NCBI RefSeq assembly: GCF_013282625.1
Contig: NZ_CP054020.1
Span: forward strand, 1,364,001-1,428,000
Direction of reading: 5' to 3'
Length of the DNA: 64,000 nt
From: Thiomicrorhabdus xiamenensis
GTDB taxonomy: Bacteria; Pseudomonadota; Gammaproteobacteria; Thiomicrospirales; Thiomicrospiraceae
Both the position numbers and the translations under genes were made by a program. Positions 36,248 to 46,394 of this stretch are shown here, piece after piece. The stretch's first letter is position 1. Each line of letters opens with the position of its first letter. Under the pieces are notes generated by a model. The model saw only the letters and a list, made by a program, of their open reading frames with translations. It had not been told where the DNA came from and did not search any database.

Positions 36248-37645
36248 TTAACCATTGGATATTCTTAAAATGTCATTAAATATAGCAAGTAAAGTGAGAC
36301 TGAGAATCAGGAATAACCCAACTGTCTGACCATATTGCATAAATCTGTCGCTCACAGGGGAGCCTTTTATCATTTCGACGAGGTAATATAGCAAATGACC
36401 GCCGTCTAAAACAGGTATTGGCAGTAAATTTAGGATACCGATACTCAGGCTGAGAAGTCCCAGCAAGCCCAGAAAACTTATTAAACCGCTCTGTACGGCC
36501 TGACCGGACATCTGGGCGATACTGATCGGGCCGGATAAATGTTGCAGACTGACTTCGCCGAACAGCATTTTTTTAAGCATTTGCAGACTCATATAAGTCA
36601 GATCCTGCATACGCTGCCAACCCGCTTCAATCGCCCCGCTCAAATCATAACTGATCCGGTTACTGAAAGGCGCCATCGCATGGCGATCAAAACGCACGCC
36701 GAGCCCTACCTGACCAACCTGCTGCTCATCTCTCAGCACACTGCCAAGACGAATCGCAACCTCATACTCGACACGATCACGTAAATAGCTCACGTTTACC
36801 GTCTCACCCGGTTTATCCTGGATAATTTTGACGAACTCACCCCAGTTCTCGACCGGAAAGCGATCAACGGAGGTAATTCTATCTCCCGGCTGCAGACCGG
36901 AATTTGCAGCCGGTCCGTCAGGCAAAACCCGATCAATAACAGCAGGAATCCGTGGAGGTGCAGGGACAAACCCTAAAACAGTCAGCCAATCTGTATCGGC
37001 GGCATTTAAATCCAGCAACCGAATATCCAAACCGGAAACCTGAATAGCTTGTCCGCTATAGACTTCCTGTAACTGCAAATCGACATTGGCACGTTTCTCA
37101 ATCATCGCCAGCATCAACTGCTGATTAACCTCGTTCCAGGCATTAACCGTTTTACCGTTAACCGCAACGACCTCCCACAGGCCATCTTGCGCTCCATGCG
37201 ACTGCAGTTGCTGCATATTTAACACCTGAGAAAGCGGTGTATTTTCAGGAATCACTTCAATAACTGGTTTTAAGGTATTGATTCCTATTAGATAAATAAC
37301 AATAAAAACCAGCCAGGCAAAAAGGATATTAATCAAAGGACCGGCTGCAACCACAGCAAATCGCTTATAAACACTTTGACGGTTAAATGCTCTTGGCAAA
37401 TCCTCGTCCGCAACCGGCCCTTCGCGCTCATCGGTAAAGCGTACAAAACCGCCCAAAGGAATCATCGCAATCTTATAGTTTGTCTCGCCTTTTTGCTTCT
37501 GGTAAAGGGCCTTGCCGAAACCGATTGAAAATTCGACAACTTTAATATTGAACCAGCGCGCGACCTGGAAATGTCCCCATTCATGCAATGTAACCAGAAT
37601 ACCGATAACAATGAGAAAGCCGACTAAAGACCATAAGAAGTCCAC
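36248..37645 (-). CDS. rseP: site-2 zinc protease RseP
   Basis: This is a 465-residue inner-membrane metalloprotease. The HEWGH zinc motif lies in the first membrane segment, and IPLGGFVRF follows. Two periplasmic PDZ regions have GLQPGDRITSVD, and the second catalytic motif is LNLLPIPVLDGGHLLYY. It cleaves RseA in the sigma-E envelope stress pathway. The start is GTG at 37645 with AAAGGA upstream. Confidence 0.96.
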   Translation of the reverse strand: MDFLWSLVGFLIVIGILVTLHEWGHFQVARWFNIKVVEFSIGFGKALYQKQKGETNYKIAMIPLGGFVRFTDEREGPVADEDLPRAFNRQSVYKRFAVVAAGPLINILFAWLVFIVIYLIGINTLKPVIEVIPENTPLSQVLNMQQLQSHGAQDGLWEVVAVNGKTVNAWNEVNQQLMLAMIEKRANVDLQLQEVYSGQAIQVSGLDIRLLDLNAADTDWLTVLGFVPAPPRIPAVIDRVLPDGPAANSGLQPGDRITSVDRFPVENWGEFVKIIQDKPGETVNVSYLRDRVEYEVAIRLGSVLRDEQQVGQVGLGVRFDRHAMAPFSNRISYDLSGAIEAGWQRMQDLTYMSLQMLKKMLFGEVSLQHLSGPISIAQMSGQAVQSGLISFLGLLGLLSLSIGILNLLPIPVLDGGHLLYYLVEMIKGSPVSDRFMQYGQTVGLFLILSLTLLAIFNDILRISNG

Positions 37646-37670
37646 AAAGCAGTCCTTTAAATCAATTCAA

Positions 37671-38483
37671 TCAAACCGTATATACGGACCAAAGCAGGTA
37701 AGTCAAAGGCATGGCGACCAGAAGGCTGTCAATCCGATCGAGAACACCACCATGCCCAGGAAGAATCGATCCGCTATCCTTGATATCGGCCTGTCTTTTA
37801 AGAACACTCTCAAACAGATCACCAAATACGGACAACAGAGCGATCAGAGTCAGTGCCACAGAAATCCATACTCGTTCAGTAAACGGTGTATCTGACAAGA
37901 CAAACGAAAGCACGGCATAGGAGAGAATGAAGGCACTCAAAGCACCACCCCAAACGCCTTCCCAACTTTTCCCCGGGCTTACGTAACTCGCCAGTTTGCG
38001 CTTACCGAAAGCGCGGCCGCTAAAATAAGCCCCTGTATCCATCGCCCATACAATCGCCATACTGAGTAAAAGTATCGCTGGCGCTACAGACGAATGCAAA
38101 GCGAGCAAAGCAACAATAAAAACCAGTGTCAGAGCAAAACTCAGCAACAACATTAAGGGCCTTGAATTTAAACCGACACGTCCCTGCGTCCGCTGATAAC
38201 GGACAACAACGGACAAGACCGCGAGCATGACGACAATCGTCACCAACAGATAAGCGTAACCGTTAATAAACGGAGACAGGAGGTAAATCAATACAGCAGA
38301 AACCGCTGTAAATAGTATTTTGAGCCATAATGCGCGGCACTCGGCAAGTTTCGCCCACTCCCATAAAGCGAGCACAGCGAGAACGAACACCCCTGAAGAC
38401 CAAACACTATCCGAGGCATAAAAAACGCCGCCGACAACAATAAAAACCAGAACCAGCGCAGTGAGTATCCGAGGAATCAACAT
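37671..38483 (-). CDS. cdsA: phosphatidate cytidylyltransferase
   Basis: This 270-residue multi-pass membrane enzyme makes CDP-diacylglycerol for all phospholipids. The C-terminal signature is SPGKSWEGVWGG ... SVFGDLFESVLKRQADIKDSGSILPGHGGVLDRIDSL. About eight hydrophobic segments are visible. It overlaps the uppS stop by 7 bp. Confidence 0.96.
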   Translation of the reverse strand: MLIPRILTALVLVFIVVGGVFYASDSVWSSGVFVLAVLALWEWAKLAECRALWLKILFTAVSAVLIYLLSPFINGYAYLLVTIVVMLAVLSVVVRYQRTQGRVGLNSRPLMLLLSFALTLVFIVALLALHSSVAPAILLLSMAIVWAMDTGAYFSGRAFGKRKLASYVSPGKSWEGVWGGALSAFILSYAVLSFVLSDTPFTERVWISVALTLIALLSVFGDLFESVLKRQADIKDSGSILPGHGGVLDRIDSLLVAMPLTYLLWSVYTV

Positions 38484-39217
38484 TGCTGCACCTGCTCACT
38501 GGTTCGTCCGAAACGACGTTCGCGCTTGGCGAAAGAGTCGATCGCCTTATCCAGCTCTTCGGCACCGAAATCCGGCCAGAGTGCATCGGTAAAATACAGC
38601 TCAGAATAAGCCATCTGCCAGATCAGAAAATTACTGATTCGCTGTTCGCCACCGGTACGAATTAACAGATCAGGCAAAGGCAGATCCGCATTGGCTATGT
38701 ACTGCCCTAATTCATCGACCGACAGCTCCTGAACCGATTTATCTGGATTTGCAGCCTGCCAGGACTTTACTGCCTCGACAATATCCCACTGTCCGCCGTA
38801 ATTGGCGGCAATATTAAGTACCAGACCGTCGTTTTCGCGAGTCAAGGCTTCCGCCTGTTCGATATGCTGCTGAATTTCCTGACTGAAACCGGAACGATCG
38901 CCGATAATCCGTAGCTGCACGTTATTATCGTTTAATTTTTTGACTTCTTTCTGCAAGGCGGTCAAAAACATCGACATCAACTTATTGACCTCGTCCTTTG
39001 GACGTCGCCAGTTTTCCGTACTGAACGCAAACAGGGTTAAGGCCTTTACACCACGCTTGGCGCAGTGGGTAATGGTACGCTTAACGGCCTTCAACCCCTT
39101 TTGGTGTCCGATAAAACGCGGCAGAAGCCGTTTTTTTGCCCAGCGCCCGTTACCGTCCATAATAATCGCGATATGTTGAGGAACATGAGTTTCAGTCAAT
39201 TTGTCAGGCAATGTCAC
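38477..39217 (-). CDS. uppS: undecaprenyl diphosphate synthase
   Basis: This 246-residue cis-prenyltransferase makes the C55 carrier for peptidoglycan. It has IAIIMDGNGRWAKKR (catalytic Asp), TLFAFSTENWRRP, NIAANYGGQWDIV and LIRTGGEQRISNFLIWQMAYSELYF. The start is GTG at 39217. The usual dxr gene between frr and uppS is absent; a terminator lies there instead. Confidence 0.97.
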   Translation of the reverse strand: MTLPDKLTETHVPQHIAIIMDGNGRWAKKRLLPRFIGHQKGLKAVKRTITHCAKRGVKALTLFAFSTENWRRPKDEVNKLMSMFLTALQKEVKKLNDNNVQLRIIGDRSGFSQEIQQHIEQAEALTRENDGLVLNIAANYGGQWDIVEAVKSWQAANPDKSVQELSVDELGQYIANADLPLPDLLIRTGGEQRISNFLIWQMAYSELYFTDALWPDFGAEELDKAIDSFAKRERRFGRTSEQVQQC

Positions 39218-39251
39218 ACCCTGCGTCAGTTTAGAAATAAAAATACCAATA

Positions 39252-39287
39252 AAAAAGCCAAAAACCTATTCGATTTTTGGCTTTTTC
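39252..39287 (-). terminator. intrinsic terminator after frr
   Basis: The 12-bp stem AAGCCAAAAA ... TTTTTGGCTT has T-runs on both outer sides. It should end the pyrH-frr transcript, leaving uppS with its own promoter or with read-through. Confidence 0.8.
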
Positions 39288-39378
39288 ATATTCTACCAAA
39301 TTCGCTAATTATGCCCTATTACGGCGCAAATAGCGAACGGCTTTACCGAGTTGCTGATGTACGCAACGGCAGAAACGA

Positions 39379-39936
39379 TTACAGATCCATCAGAGACGTT
39401 TCTTTATCAGCAAGAAGATCATCGACTTGCTTAACCACATCGTCAGTAATTTTCTGAATCTGATCTTCGGCACGACGTGCATCGTCCTCAGTAATCTCTT
39501 TATCTTTCAGTAGATTTTTAACATCGTTATTGGCGTCACGACGCACATTACGAATAGCAACACGCGCCTGTTCCGCTTCAGCACGCGCAACCTTGGTCAG
39601 GTCACGACGACGTTCCTCAGTCAACGGCGGTAACGGGATACGAATCAGATTACCGGTTGTTGCCGGGTTCACTCCAAGATCCGAAGTCATAATCGCCTTC
39701 TCTACCTTGGCGACCATTGGTTGCTCCCATGGTTGAACCGTAAGCGTACGCGCATCCTCAACATTAATATTGGCCACTTGGCTCAACGGCACATCAGAAC
39801 CATAATACTCGACCATGATGCTGTCTAAAATAGACGGGTGCGCACGCCCAGTACGAATTTTGGCAAAATTCGTTTCCAGGTTTTCGAAAGACTTCTGCAT
39901 TCTTTCCTTAGCGTCTTTTTGAATTTCGTTTAACAT
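39379..39936 (-). CDS. frr: ribosome recycling factor
   Basis: This 185-residue two-domain protein releases ribosomes after termination with EF-G. It has [44 protein letters not shown] and [33 protein letters not shown]. It lies 3 bp after pyrH. Confidence 0.98.
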   Translation of the reverse strand: MLNEIQKDAKERMQKSFENLETNFAKIRTGRAHPSILDSIMVEYYGSDVPLSQVANINVEDARTLTVQPWEQPMVAKVEKAIMTSDLGVNPATTGNLIRIPLPPLTEERRRDLTKVARAEAEQARVAIRNVRRDANNDVKNLLKDKEITEDDARRAEDQIQKITDDVVKQVDDLLADKETSLMDL

Positions 39937-39939
39937 TTT

Positions 39940-40659
39940 TTATTCTCCTGAGCTAACCAAGGTGCCTTCATCTTCACCTTGAACAATTCGAATAACTGCC
40001 TGATCCTTAAACATATCGAAAACTCGAATCGGCATTTTATGGTCACGGCACAGCACGAACGCCGTCATATCCATAACCTGTAAGTTTTTCTGAATGACTT
40101 CATCATAAGTCAAAGTAGTATAACGCTCGGCACTTGGATCTTTTTTCGGATCAGCCGTATAGATTCCGTCAACCTTAGTCGCCTTCAAAACGATATCGGC
40201 ATCGATTTCCACACCACGAAGCGCTGCGGCCGTATCGGTTGTAAAGAAAGGCGAACCTGTTCCCGCTGCAAAAATAACCACTTCGCCATTACTTAACTGT
40301 TTTTTAACCAGGTTTGCATTAAAACCGGTTGAAATCCCTTCAATGGACATCGCCGAAAGCACCTGCGCCTTGATATCCATAGATTCAATCACATCACGCA
40401 ACGCCAAAGCATTAATAACCGTCGCCATCATCCCCATATGGTCACCGGTAGTTCGCTGAATACCCGACCCCTGAATCTGGGCACCGCGGAAAATATTACC
40501 GCCGCCGACAACAATCCCGACTTCTACGCCCAGGTCACGCAGATCCTTGACCTGCTTGACAACCTTGCGCAAAGTTTGTGCACAAAGACCAAACTCGCCA
40601 TCGCCCATCAGGGCTTCACCGCTAAACTTCAACAATATGCGCTTATATTTAAGAGCCAT
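39940..40659 (-). CDS. pyrH: UMP kinase
   Basis: This 239-residue amino-acid-kinase-fold enzyme phosphorylates UMP. Motifs are RILLKFSGEALMGD, VGIVVGGGNIFRG, GDHMGMMATVINALALRD and FFTTDTAAALRGVEIDADIVLKATKVDGIY. A terminator separates it from tsf. Confidence 0.98.
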   Translation of the reverse strand: MALKYKRILLKFSGEALMGDGEFGLCAQTLRKVVKQVKDLRDLGVEVGIVVGGGNIFRGAQIQGSGIQRTTGDHMGMMATVINALALRDVIESMDIKAQVLSAMSIEGISTGFNANLVKKQLSNGEVVIFAAGTGSPFFTTDTAAALRGVEIDADIVLKATKVDGIYTADPKKDPSAERYTTLTYDEVIQKNLQVMDMTAFVLCRDHKMPIRVFDMFKDQAVIRIVQGEDEGTLVSSGE

Positions 40660-40745
40660 AACTCATCCTAAGAAAAGGGTTAAAAAACAATTTGTAAATA
40701 CCTGATAAATAAAGCTATTTACAAATTACTCTTAAAATTAATACA

Positions 40746-40787
40746 AAAAAACCACAGGGTCAGAAACACTGATCCCCATGGTTTTTC
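40746..40787 (-). terminator. intrinsic terminator after tsf
   Basis: The interrupted hairpin ACCAcaGGGtCAG ... CTGaTCCCcatGGT is followed by a T-run on the minus strand, in the gap between tsf and pyrH. Confidence 0.75.
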
Positions 40788-40800
40788 TCAACAAGGACGA

Positions 40801-41688
40801 TTAAGAACCTTGAGCTGCTTTCGCCGCTTCAGCAACTTCGTCTGCAAAGTTGGTTTCTTGTTTTTCAATACCTTCACCTACTTCCAGGCGAACGAATGAA
40901 GTAACCATTGCAGAGTTAGATTTCAAAAGCTTCTCAACAGTCTGATCAGGATCTTTAACGAAAGACTGACCTAGTAGAGTGATCTCACCGACGAATTTAC
41001 GCATACGCCCTTCGATCATCTTCTCAATAATTTCCATTGGTTTACCGGAAGATTGCGCCTGTTCGATTTGGAACGCGCGCTCTTTCTCGACAACCGCTGC
41101 ATCTAGATCATCAGAAGAAACCGCTTGTGGCTTAGCTGCAGCAACGTGCATCGCAACGTCACGGATAAGCGTTTCATCACCACCGTCCATAGCAACAACA
41201 ACACCGATCTTCTCACCGTGCTGGTATTGACCGATTTCACCATTGGTCTCAATAATTTCAACACGACGCAAGCCCATGTTTTCACCGATCTTAGCGATCA
41301 ATTCACGACGGGTTTCATCAACGGTTTTACCGTTGGCCATAGTCTGGCTCATGATAGTATCGATATCAGTTGTTTTATTCGCTAGAGCGATCGCTGCGAT
41401 TTCATCTGCAAACGTTTTGAATTCGTCACCTTTAGCAACAAAGTCAGTTTCACAGTTAACTTCAGCAATTGCCGCAGTTTTCTTGTCATCAGCGATAGCG
41501 ATTGCGATAACACCTTCAGCAGCAAGACGGCCGGCTTTTTTATCAGCACCCGCCATACCTTTTTTACGCAGGAACTCAATCGCCGCATCCATATCGCCGT
41601 CAGTTTCTGCCAGCGCTTTTTTACAATCCATCATACCTGCGCTAGTGATTTCACGCAGTTCTTTTACCATTGCAGCAGTAATTGCCAT
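40801..41688 (-). CDS. tsf: elongation factor Ts
   Basis: This 295-residue GDP exchange factor for EF-Tu has the N-terminal [35 protein letters not shown] and the [10 protein letters not shown] core segment. The rpsB-tsf order is universal in this group. Confidence 0.98.
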   Translation of the reverse strand: MAITAAMVKELREITSAGMMDCKKALAETDGDMDAAIEFLRKKGMAGADKKAGRLAAEGVIAIAIADDKKTAAIAEVNCETDFVAKGDEFKTFADEIAAIALANKTTDIDTIMSQTMANGKTVDETRRELIAKIGENMGLRRVEIIETNGEIGQYQHGEKIGVVVAMDGGDETLIRDVAMHVAAAKPQAVSSDDLDAAVVEKERAFQIEQAQSSGKPMEIIEKMIEGRMRKFVGEITLLGQSFVKDPDQTVEKLLKSNSAMVTSFVRLEVGEGIEKQETNFADEVAEAAKAAQGS

Positions 41689-41778
41689 GTTTAATTCCTT
41701 GAGTTTTTATAAGGGTTAAGAAACTGGGAGGGAAAATCACCGGCTCACTTTTGGTCAGCCGATGATAGAGCTCAGAGA

Positions 41779-42519
41779 TTATTCAGCTGCTTTTTCTTCA
41801 GCTTCAACAAAATCATCGCCTTCGACCGCTGTAGTGATCGAAGCTTTCGCTTCATTGATCGCATCAGCAGCTGCGCTTAGGTATAGGCTGATCGCACGGA
41901 TTGCGTCGTCGTTACCTGGGATAACATAGTCAACATTGCGCGGATCGTTGTTGGTATCAACAACACCGATAACCGGAATACCTAGAGTCTTAGCTTCCTG
42001 CAGAGCGATTTTTTCATTACCGGTATCGATAACAAAGATCGCATCAGGCATGGCACGCATATCTTTAATACCACCAAGAGAAAGCTCAAGCTTCTGCTTC
42101 TGACGAGTCATCATCAGCGCTTCTTTCTTAGTGATCTTTTCGAAAGTACCATCCTGCTCCATTGCTTCAAGCTCTTTTAGACGCTTGATAGACTGCTTAA
42201 TGGTTTTGAAGTTAGTCAACATACCACCCAACCAACGGTGATCGACATAAGGCATGCCGCAACGTTGTGCTTCCTGAGCAACCAATTCACTCGCAGCGCG
42301 TTTAGTACCAACAAACAGAACATTTCCTTTGTTAGCTGCAATGCTACCCATGTAGTTCAGGGCATCGTTGAACATTGGAAGAGTTTTCTCAAGGTTAACG
42401 ATATGAATTTTGTTGCGCTCACCGAAGATGTACTCAGACATCTTAGGATTCCAGTAACGAGTTTGGTGACCGAAGTGAACACCGGCTTCCAGCATTTGAC
42501 GCATGGTAACTTTTGCCAT
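41779..42519 (-). CDS. rpsB: 30S ribosomal protein S2
   Basis: This 246-residue protein has [46 protein letters not shown] and [16 protein letters not shown]. The frame is open 14 codons upstream, but ATG 42519 has a GGAGAAAAATC ribosome site and the family N terminus. The leader carries an S2-type regulatory motif. Confidence 0.98.
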   Translation of the reverse strand: MAKVTMRQMLEAGVHFGHQTRYWNPKMSEYIFGERNKIHIVNLEKTLPMFNDALNYMGSIAANKGNVLFVGTKRAASELVAQEAQRCGMPYVDHRWLGGMLTNFKTIKQSIKRLKELEAMEQDGTFEKITKKEALMMTRQKQKLELSLGGIKDMRAMPDAIFVIDTGNEKIALQEAKTLGIPVIGVVDTNNDPRNVDYVIPGNDDAIRAISLYLSAAADAINEAKASITTAVEGDDFVEAEEKAAE

Positions 42520-42523
42520 GATT

Positions 42524-42640
42524 TTTCTCCAATATAGTGGGTTAGGCCTCCGTCTACCCATAAAAACGAACTGAAAAAAGCCTTGGCATAGGATTTAGTC
42601 AGCACCCCGTTTTATGTCTCGGTAAACGTGCGGATTTTCT
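42524..42640 (-). promoter_or_regulatory. rpsB leader (t44-like S2 autoregulatory RNA)
   Basis: The transcript before rpsB contains GGGTAG-acggaggc-CTAACCC (42539-42559), resembling the conserved t44/rpsB leader of gammaproteobacteria. There S2 binding is proposed to repress its own operon. Boundaries are approximate and the rest of the fold was not computed. Confidence 0.55.
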
Positions 42641-42748
42641 GTTAAAATTTCTCTCATCTGAGAGGCGCGGCATTTATACCATAACCAGCCGTTTTTCTCA
42701 ATATTTTCTGAACAAAAAGCTAACCGAACTTAACAAAAACGAGATTTC

Positions 42749-43534
42749 ATGACCATTAAAATTAAAACCTCTGAAGAGATTGAAAAATTACGCGTTGCTG
42801 GTCAATTGGCCGCTAATGTCCTGGATATGATTGCCCCGCATATGAAACCGGGGGCTTCAACAGGTGAACTGAACCAGCTCATGCATGATTACATGACCAA
42901 TGAATTGGAAGTGGTACCTGCCACCTTGAATTATCATGGTTTTCCAGCTTCAAGCTGCATCTCAATCAACCAGGTTGTCTGTCACGGAATCCCGGACTTT
43001 AATAAAAAGCTGAAAAAAGGCGATATCGTCAATATCGACGTTACCGTCATCAAAGACGGTTATCACGGTGATACCAGTATGATGTTCGAAATCGGCGAGG
43101 TTAAACCTTTTGCCCACCGCCTGAGTCAAGTTGCACGCGAATGTCTATGGCTCGGTATCGAACAGGTCAAACCGAATGCAACCTTGTATGATGTTGCCAA
43201 GGCGATCCAGACACACGCCGAAGCCAATAATTATTCCGTGGTACGTGAATACTGCGGTCATGGTATTGGCGCCGAATTCCATGAAGAACCTCAGGTGCTG
43301 CACTACGCAGCCGAAGAACTTAAAGACATCGTACTCAAGCCAGGCATGGTTTTCACCATCGAGCCGATGATCAACCTGGGTAAGGCCGACGTTAAACTTT
43401 TACCGGATAACTGGACGGTCGTTACCAAGGACCGTAAACTCTCCGCGCAATGGGAACATACTCTGGCCGTAACGGAAGACGGTTATGAAATTTTCACTAT
43501 GCGCCAAGGCGAAACCCCGTTTTTACCAGAGTAA
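42749..43534 (+). CDS. map: methionine aminopeptidase, type I
   Basis: This 261-residue enzyme removes initiator Met. Metal ligands are seen in NIDVTVIKDGYHGDTSMMF (Asp pair), GHGIGAEFHEEPQVLHY (His), FTIEPMIN (Glu) and WEHTLAVTEDG (Glu). It is divergent from rpsB, as in E. coli, and followed by glnD. Confidence 0.98.
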   Translation: MTIKIKTSEEIEKLRVAGQLAANVLDMIAPHMKPGASTGELNQLMHDYMTNELEVVPATLNYHGFPASSCISINQVVCHGIPDFNKKLKKGDIVNIDVTVIKDGYHGDTSMMFEIGEVKPFAHRLSQVARECLWLGIEQVKPNATLYDVAKAIQTHAEANNYSVVREYCGHGIGAEFHEEPQVLHYAAEELKDIVLKPGMVFTIEPMINLGKADVKLLPDNWTVVTKDRKLSAQWEHTLAVTEDGYEIFTMRQGETPFLPE

Positions 43535-43545
43535 TACCGTCCCCT

Positions 43546-43570
43546 CCTGCAAAGGCTGAACCTTTGCAGG
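43546..43570 (+). terminator. strong hairpin between map and glnD
   Basis: A 10-bp perfect stem CCTGCAAAGG / CCTTTGCAGG with a 5-nt loop lies 12 bp after map. The following T-run is poor, so it may stabilise the map 3' end or attenuate. Confidence 0.45.
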
Positions 43571-43626
43571 ACAGACTCCTCTTTACCTTGGCTTCGTTAA
43601 ATTAGCTTAAATTCAGTAGGTCCTGC

Positions 43627-46269
43627 ATGTTCAGCGATATACACCGCCCCTCCCTGCCTCAATTTATCAGCGCACTACTTGATCCGGAAATGTCGCATCT
43701 GGATAAAATAAAGGCCGGGCGAAATGTTATCCAGCGCTTTGTCGATTATCAGTTCAAACAGTATGAAGCAGGTGCGCCGGTTTCAGAACTCTTAAAGGAA
43801 CGAGCAAGCTTTGTCGACCAGATTCTTAAAAAGATCTGGTCAAACTTCGTTCAAGACCCTGATGCCGCGCTGATCGCAGTCGGTGGCTACGGACGCGGAG
43901 AACTGCATCCATATTCAGACATTGACCTGCTGGTTATTGCCGAAAATCCCGACAAACTGCAGAACAGCCTATCGGAATTCATCACTTTTTTATGGGATCT
44001 CGGATTTGATGTCGGCCACTCTATCCGCAGTCTCGACGACTGTTATGAAGAAGGCTTAAAAGACGTCACCACCGCCACCAACCTATTGGAAGCCCGCTGG
44101 ATCACCGGGAATTATCAGGCCTTTCAGAACCTGATTAGCCTTTGGGCAAGAAACGACTTCTGGCCGATTAAAGAGTTTTTCAGTGCCAAGCTCGAAGAAC
44201 AGAAAAAACGCCATCATCGCTTTCAGGACACAACCTATCAGCTCGAACCAAACATTAAGGAAAGCCCCGGCGGTCTGCGTGATATTCATATGATCAACTG
44301 GGTCGCTAAACGCTATTTCCGCGTCAAATCGATCAATGAACTGGTCCAACGCAACTTCCTGACTACCGAAGAATATGTCGAAATCGAAGCAGCGAATAAG
44401 TACCTGAACCGTATCCGCTTTGCGCTGCAACACCTGAAACGCCGCCGCGAAGAGCGTTTACAGTTCGACTTTCAGCAGCAGATAGCGAGTGAATTTGGCT
44501 ATCAGGACAATCCGGAAAAAATGGCGGTTGAGCAGTTCATGAGCAGCTATTACCGCAATGTGCAAAGCGTGGCTAAACTCAATGAAATTCTGTTGCAGCA
44601 CTTCCGTGAAGAACTGTTTGAACCGGATGAAGTGACAATCACCCCAATCAACAATCGTTTCTGTATTCGTAATGACTATCTGGACATCACTTCTGAAGAT
44701 GTTTTTTCAGTCAACCCGACAGCGATTTTCGAGATGTTTGTTGCTCTGGCCAATCTACCTCATATTAAAGGTCTGCGCTCGACAGCGATACGCTCGATCC
44801 GCGACCATTTGCACTATATCAACGAACAATTCCGCGCCGACCCGATTAACAAAGCCCTGTTCATCGAAATATTCCGACAGCCCAAAGGGGTCTATGCCTC
44901 CATCAAACGCATGCATAGCTACGGTATCCTCGATAGCTACCTGCCGGTTTTCAAGAAAATCAGCGGCCTGATGCAGTTTAATATCTTCCACGCCTATACG
45001 GTCGATGACCACACCATTCTTGTCATCCGTAATCTGCGCCGTTTTTTTGTCGATGATTACGCCTATGAGTTTCCAACGGCGCACCAGATTGCCAAACAGA
45101 TCTGCCGTCCGGAAGTGCTTTTCCTCGCCGGGCTATTTCATGACATTGCCAAAGGGCGAGAAGGCGAACACGAAGTTGTCGGAGCCGAAGATGCCGCCGT
45201 TTTTGCCCGCGAGCACAACCTTCCTGTCAAAGATCAGAAAATGATCAGTTGGTTGGTGCGCTATCACCTGGAATTTTCGCATGTCGCGCAGCGCAAAGAC
45301 CTCAGCGACCCGAAAACCATTAACGAATTTGCTTCCTTAATGGGCGATCAGGAACATCTTAACCACTTATACCTGTTAACGGTGGCCGACGTCTGCGCAA
45401 CCTCAAACGACGTCTGGAACGACTGGAAAAACTCCCTCTTCCTGGAACTGTACAACGAAACTACGAAAGCGCTGGCACTCAGTTCAAACGCACCAAAAAA
45501 CAAGGCAATGAAAGCTTTGCAGACTCAGGAAAAAGCCAAGGAGCAGTTGTCGAAACGCGAAATTAGCACCACCGCCTACCAGCCCTTCTGGGACAGCATG
45601 GCCGACAGCGAATTTTTCAGCCGTCAAAGCCCGAACAGCGTATCTCGGATTACCGAACAGCTCTATCTTGCGGATCGGAATCAGATCCATGTTATGGTCC
45701 GGGCCAAAAGCCCGCGTGGTGCCTCAGAACTGCTGATCTATATGCCGGATAGAGATTACCTGTTTGCCAATATCACCTCGGCGCTCGACCGGCTGAAAAT
45801 GGATATTATGGAAGCTCGTATTTTCAGTAGTAATGACGGCATGACTCTGGTCATTATGTACTTCCTGACCAGGGATGAACATCAAGCCGTTAAAGAGCAG
45901 GATACCGCGTTAATCTGCGATACGATTCGCAAGCATATGCTGGGTGACGGTATGGAACCGGTTGCACAAAACAACTTCCTTAATCGCCGCATACGCTGTT
46001 TCGAGACGCCAACCGAAATCCATATTGAAAAACTCAATGATCATCGCAGCGAGCTACATATCTCGACCAAGGATGCGCCCGGACTTTTATCGCGGATTGG
46101 ATTTGCTCTGCGTTCGTGCCATATCAGGTTGCATGACGCCAGAATCACTACGGTTGGTGAGAAAGCTGAAGACTGGTTTATTATCAGTGACACAGACGAA
46201 AAAGCCATTACCAGCAGTGAAAGTCAGGCCAGATTGCGCGACGCCTTGATCGAAACGATCGAAAATTAA
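43627..46269 (+). CDS. glnD: PII uridylyltransferase / uridylyl-removing enzyme
   Basis: This 880-residue nitrogen sensor modifies PII proteins. The nucleotidyltransferase motif is GGYGRGELHPYSDIDLLVI (about residues 88-106). The HD domain has LFLAGLFHDIAKGREGEHEVVGAEDA (about 498-523). Two C-terminal ACT domains follow (QIHVMVRAKSPRGASELL and ELHISTKDAPGLLSRIG), which bind glutamine. All modules look intact. The map-glnD order is conserved. Confidence 0.97.
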   Translation: MFSDIHRPSLPQFISALLDPEMSHLDKIKAGRNVIQRFVDYQFKQYEAGAPVSELLKERASFVDQILKKIWSNFVQDPDAALIAVGGYGRGELHPYSDIDLLVIAENPDKLQNSLSEFITFLWDLGFDVGHSIRSLDDCYEEGLKDVTTATNLLEARWITGNYQAFQNLISLWARNDFWPIKEFFSAKLEEQKKRHHRFQDTTYQLEPNIKESPGGLRDIHMINWVAKRYFRVKSINELVQRNFLTTEEYVEIEAANKYLNRIRFALQHLKRRREERLQFDFQQQIASEFGYQDNPEKMAVEQFMSSYYRNVQSVAKLNEILLQHFREELFEPDEVTITPINNRFCIRNDYLDITSEDVFSVNPTAIFEMFVALANLPHIKGLRSTAIRSIRDHLHYINEQFRADPINKALFIEIFRQPKGVYASIKRMHSYGILDSYLPVFKKISGLMQFNIFHAYTVDDHTILVIRNLRRFFVDDYAYEFPTAHQIAKQICRPEVLFLAGLFHDIAKGREGEHEVVGAEDAAVFAREHNLPVKDQKMISWLVRYHLEFSHVAQRKDLSDPKTINEFASLMGDQEHLNHLYLLTVADVCATSNDVWNDWKNSLFLELYNETTKALALSSNAPKNKAMKALQTQEKAKEQLSKREISTTAYQPFWDSMADSEFFSRQSPNSVSRITEQLYLADRNQIHVMVRAKSPRGASELLIYMPDRDYLFANITSALDRLKMDIMEARIFSSNDGMTLVIMYFLTRDEHQAVKEQDTALICDTIRKHMLGDGMEPVAQNNFLNRRIRCFETPTEIHIEKLNDHRSELHISTKDAPGLLSRIGFALRSCHIRLHDARITTVGEKAEDWFIISDTDEKAITSSESQARLRDALIETIEN

Positions 46270-46332
46270 AATCAAACAGCGAACCCGCAACGGATACGAC
46301 TGCTGTTTAACCGCTACAACCTGAATTTGAGA

Positions 46333-46371
46333 AGCCGGTGGGCACTCGCTTTGAGCGCCAGTGTACCGGCT
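46333..46371. terminator. possible hairpin between glnD and the VOC gene
   Basis: AGCCGGT ... ACCGGCT encloses an inner ACTCGC/GAGCG-type stem in the gap between convergent genes. It lacks a U-run. Confidence 0.3.
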
Positions 46372-46394
46372 AAACTACAAATCAGTTTTGCAAA

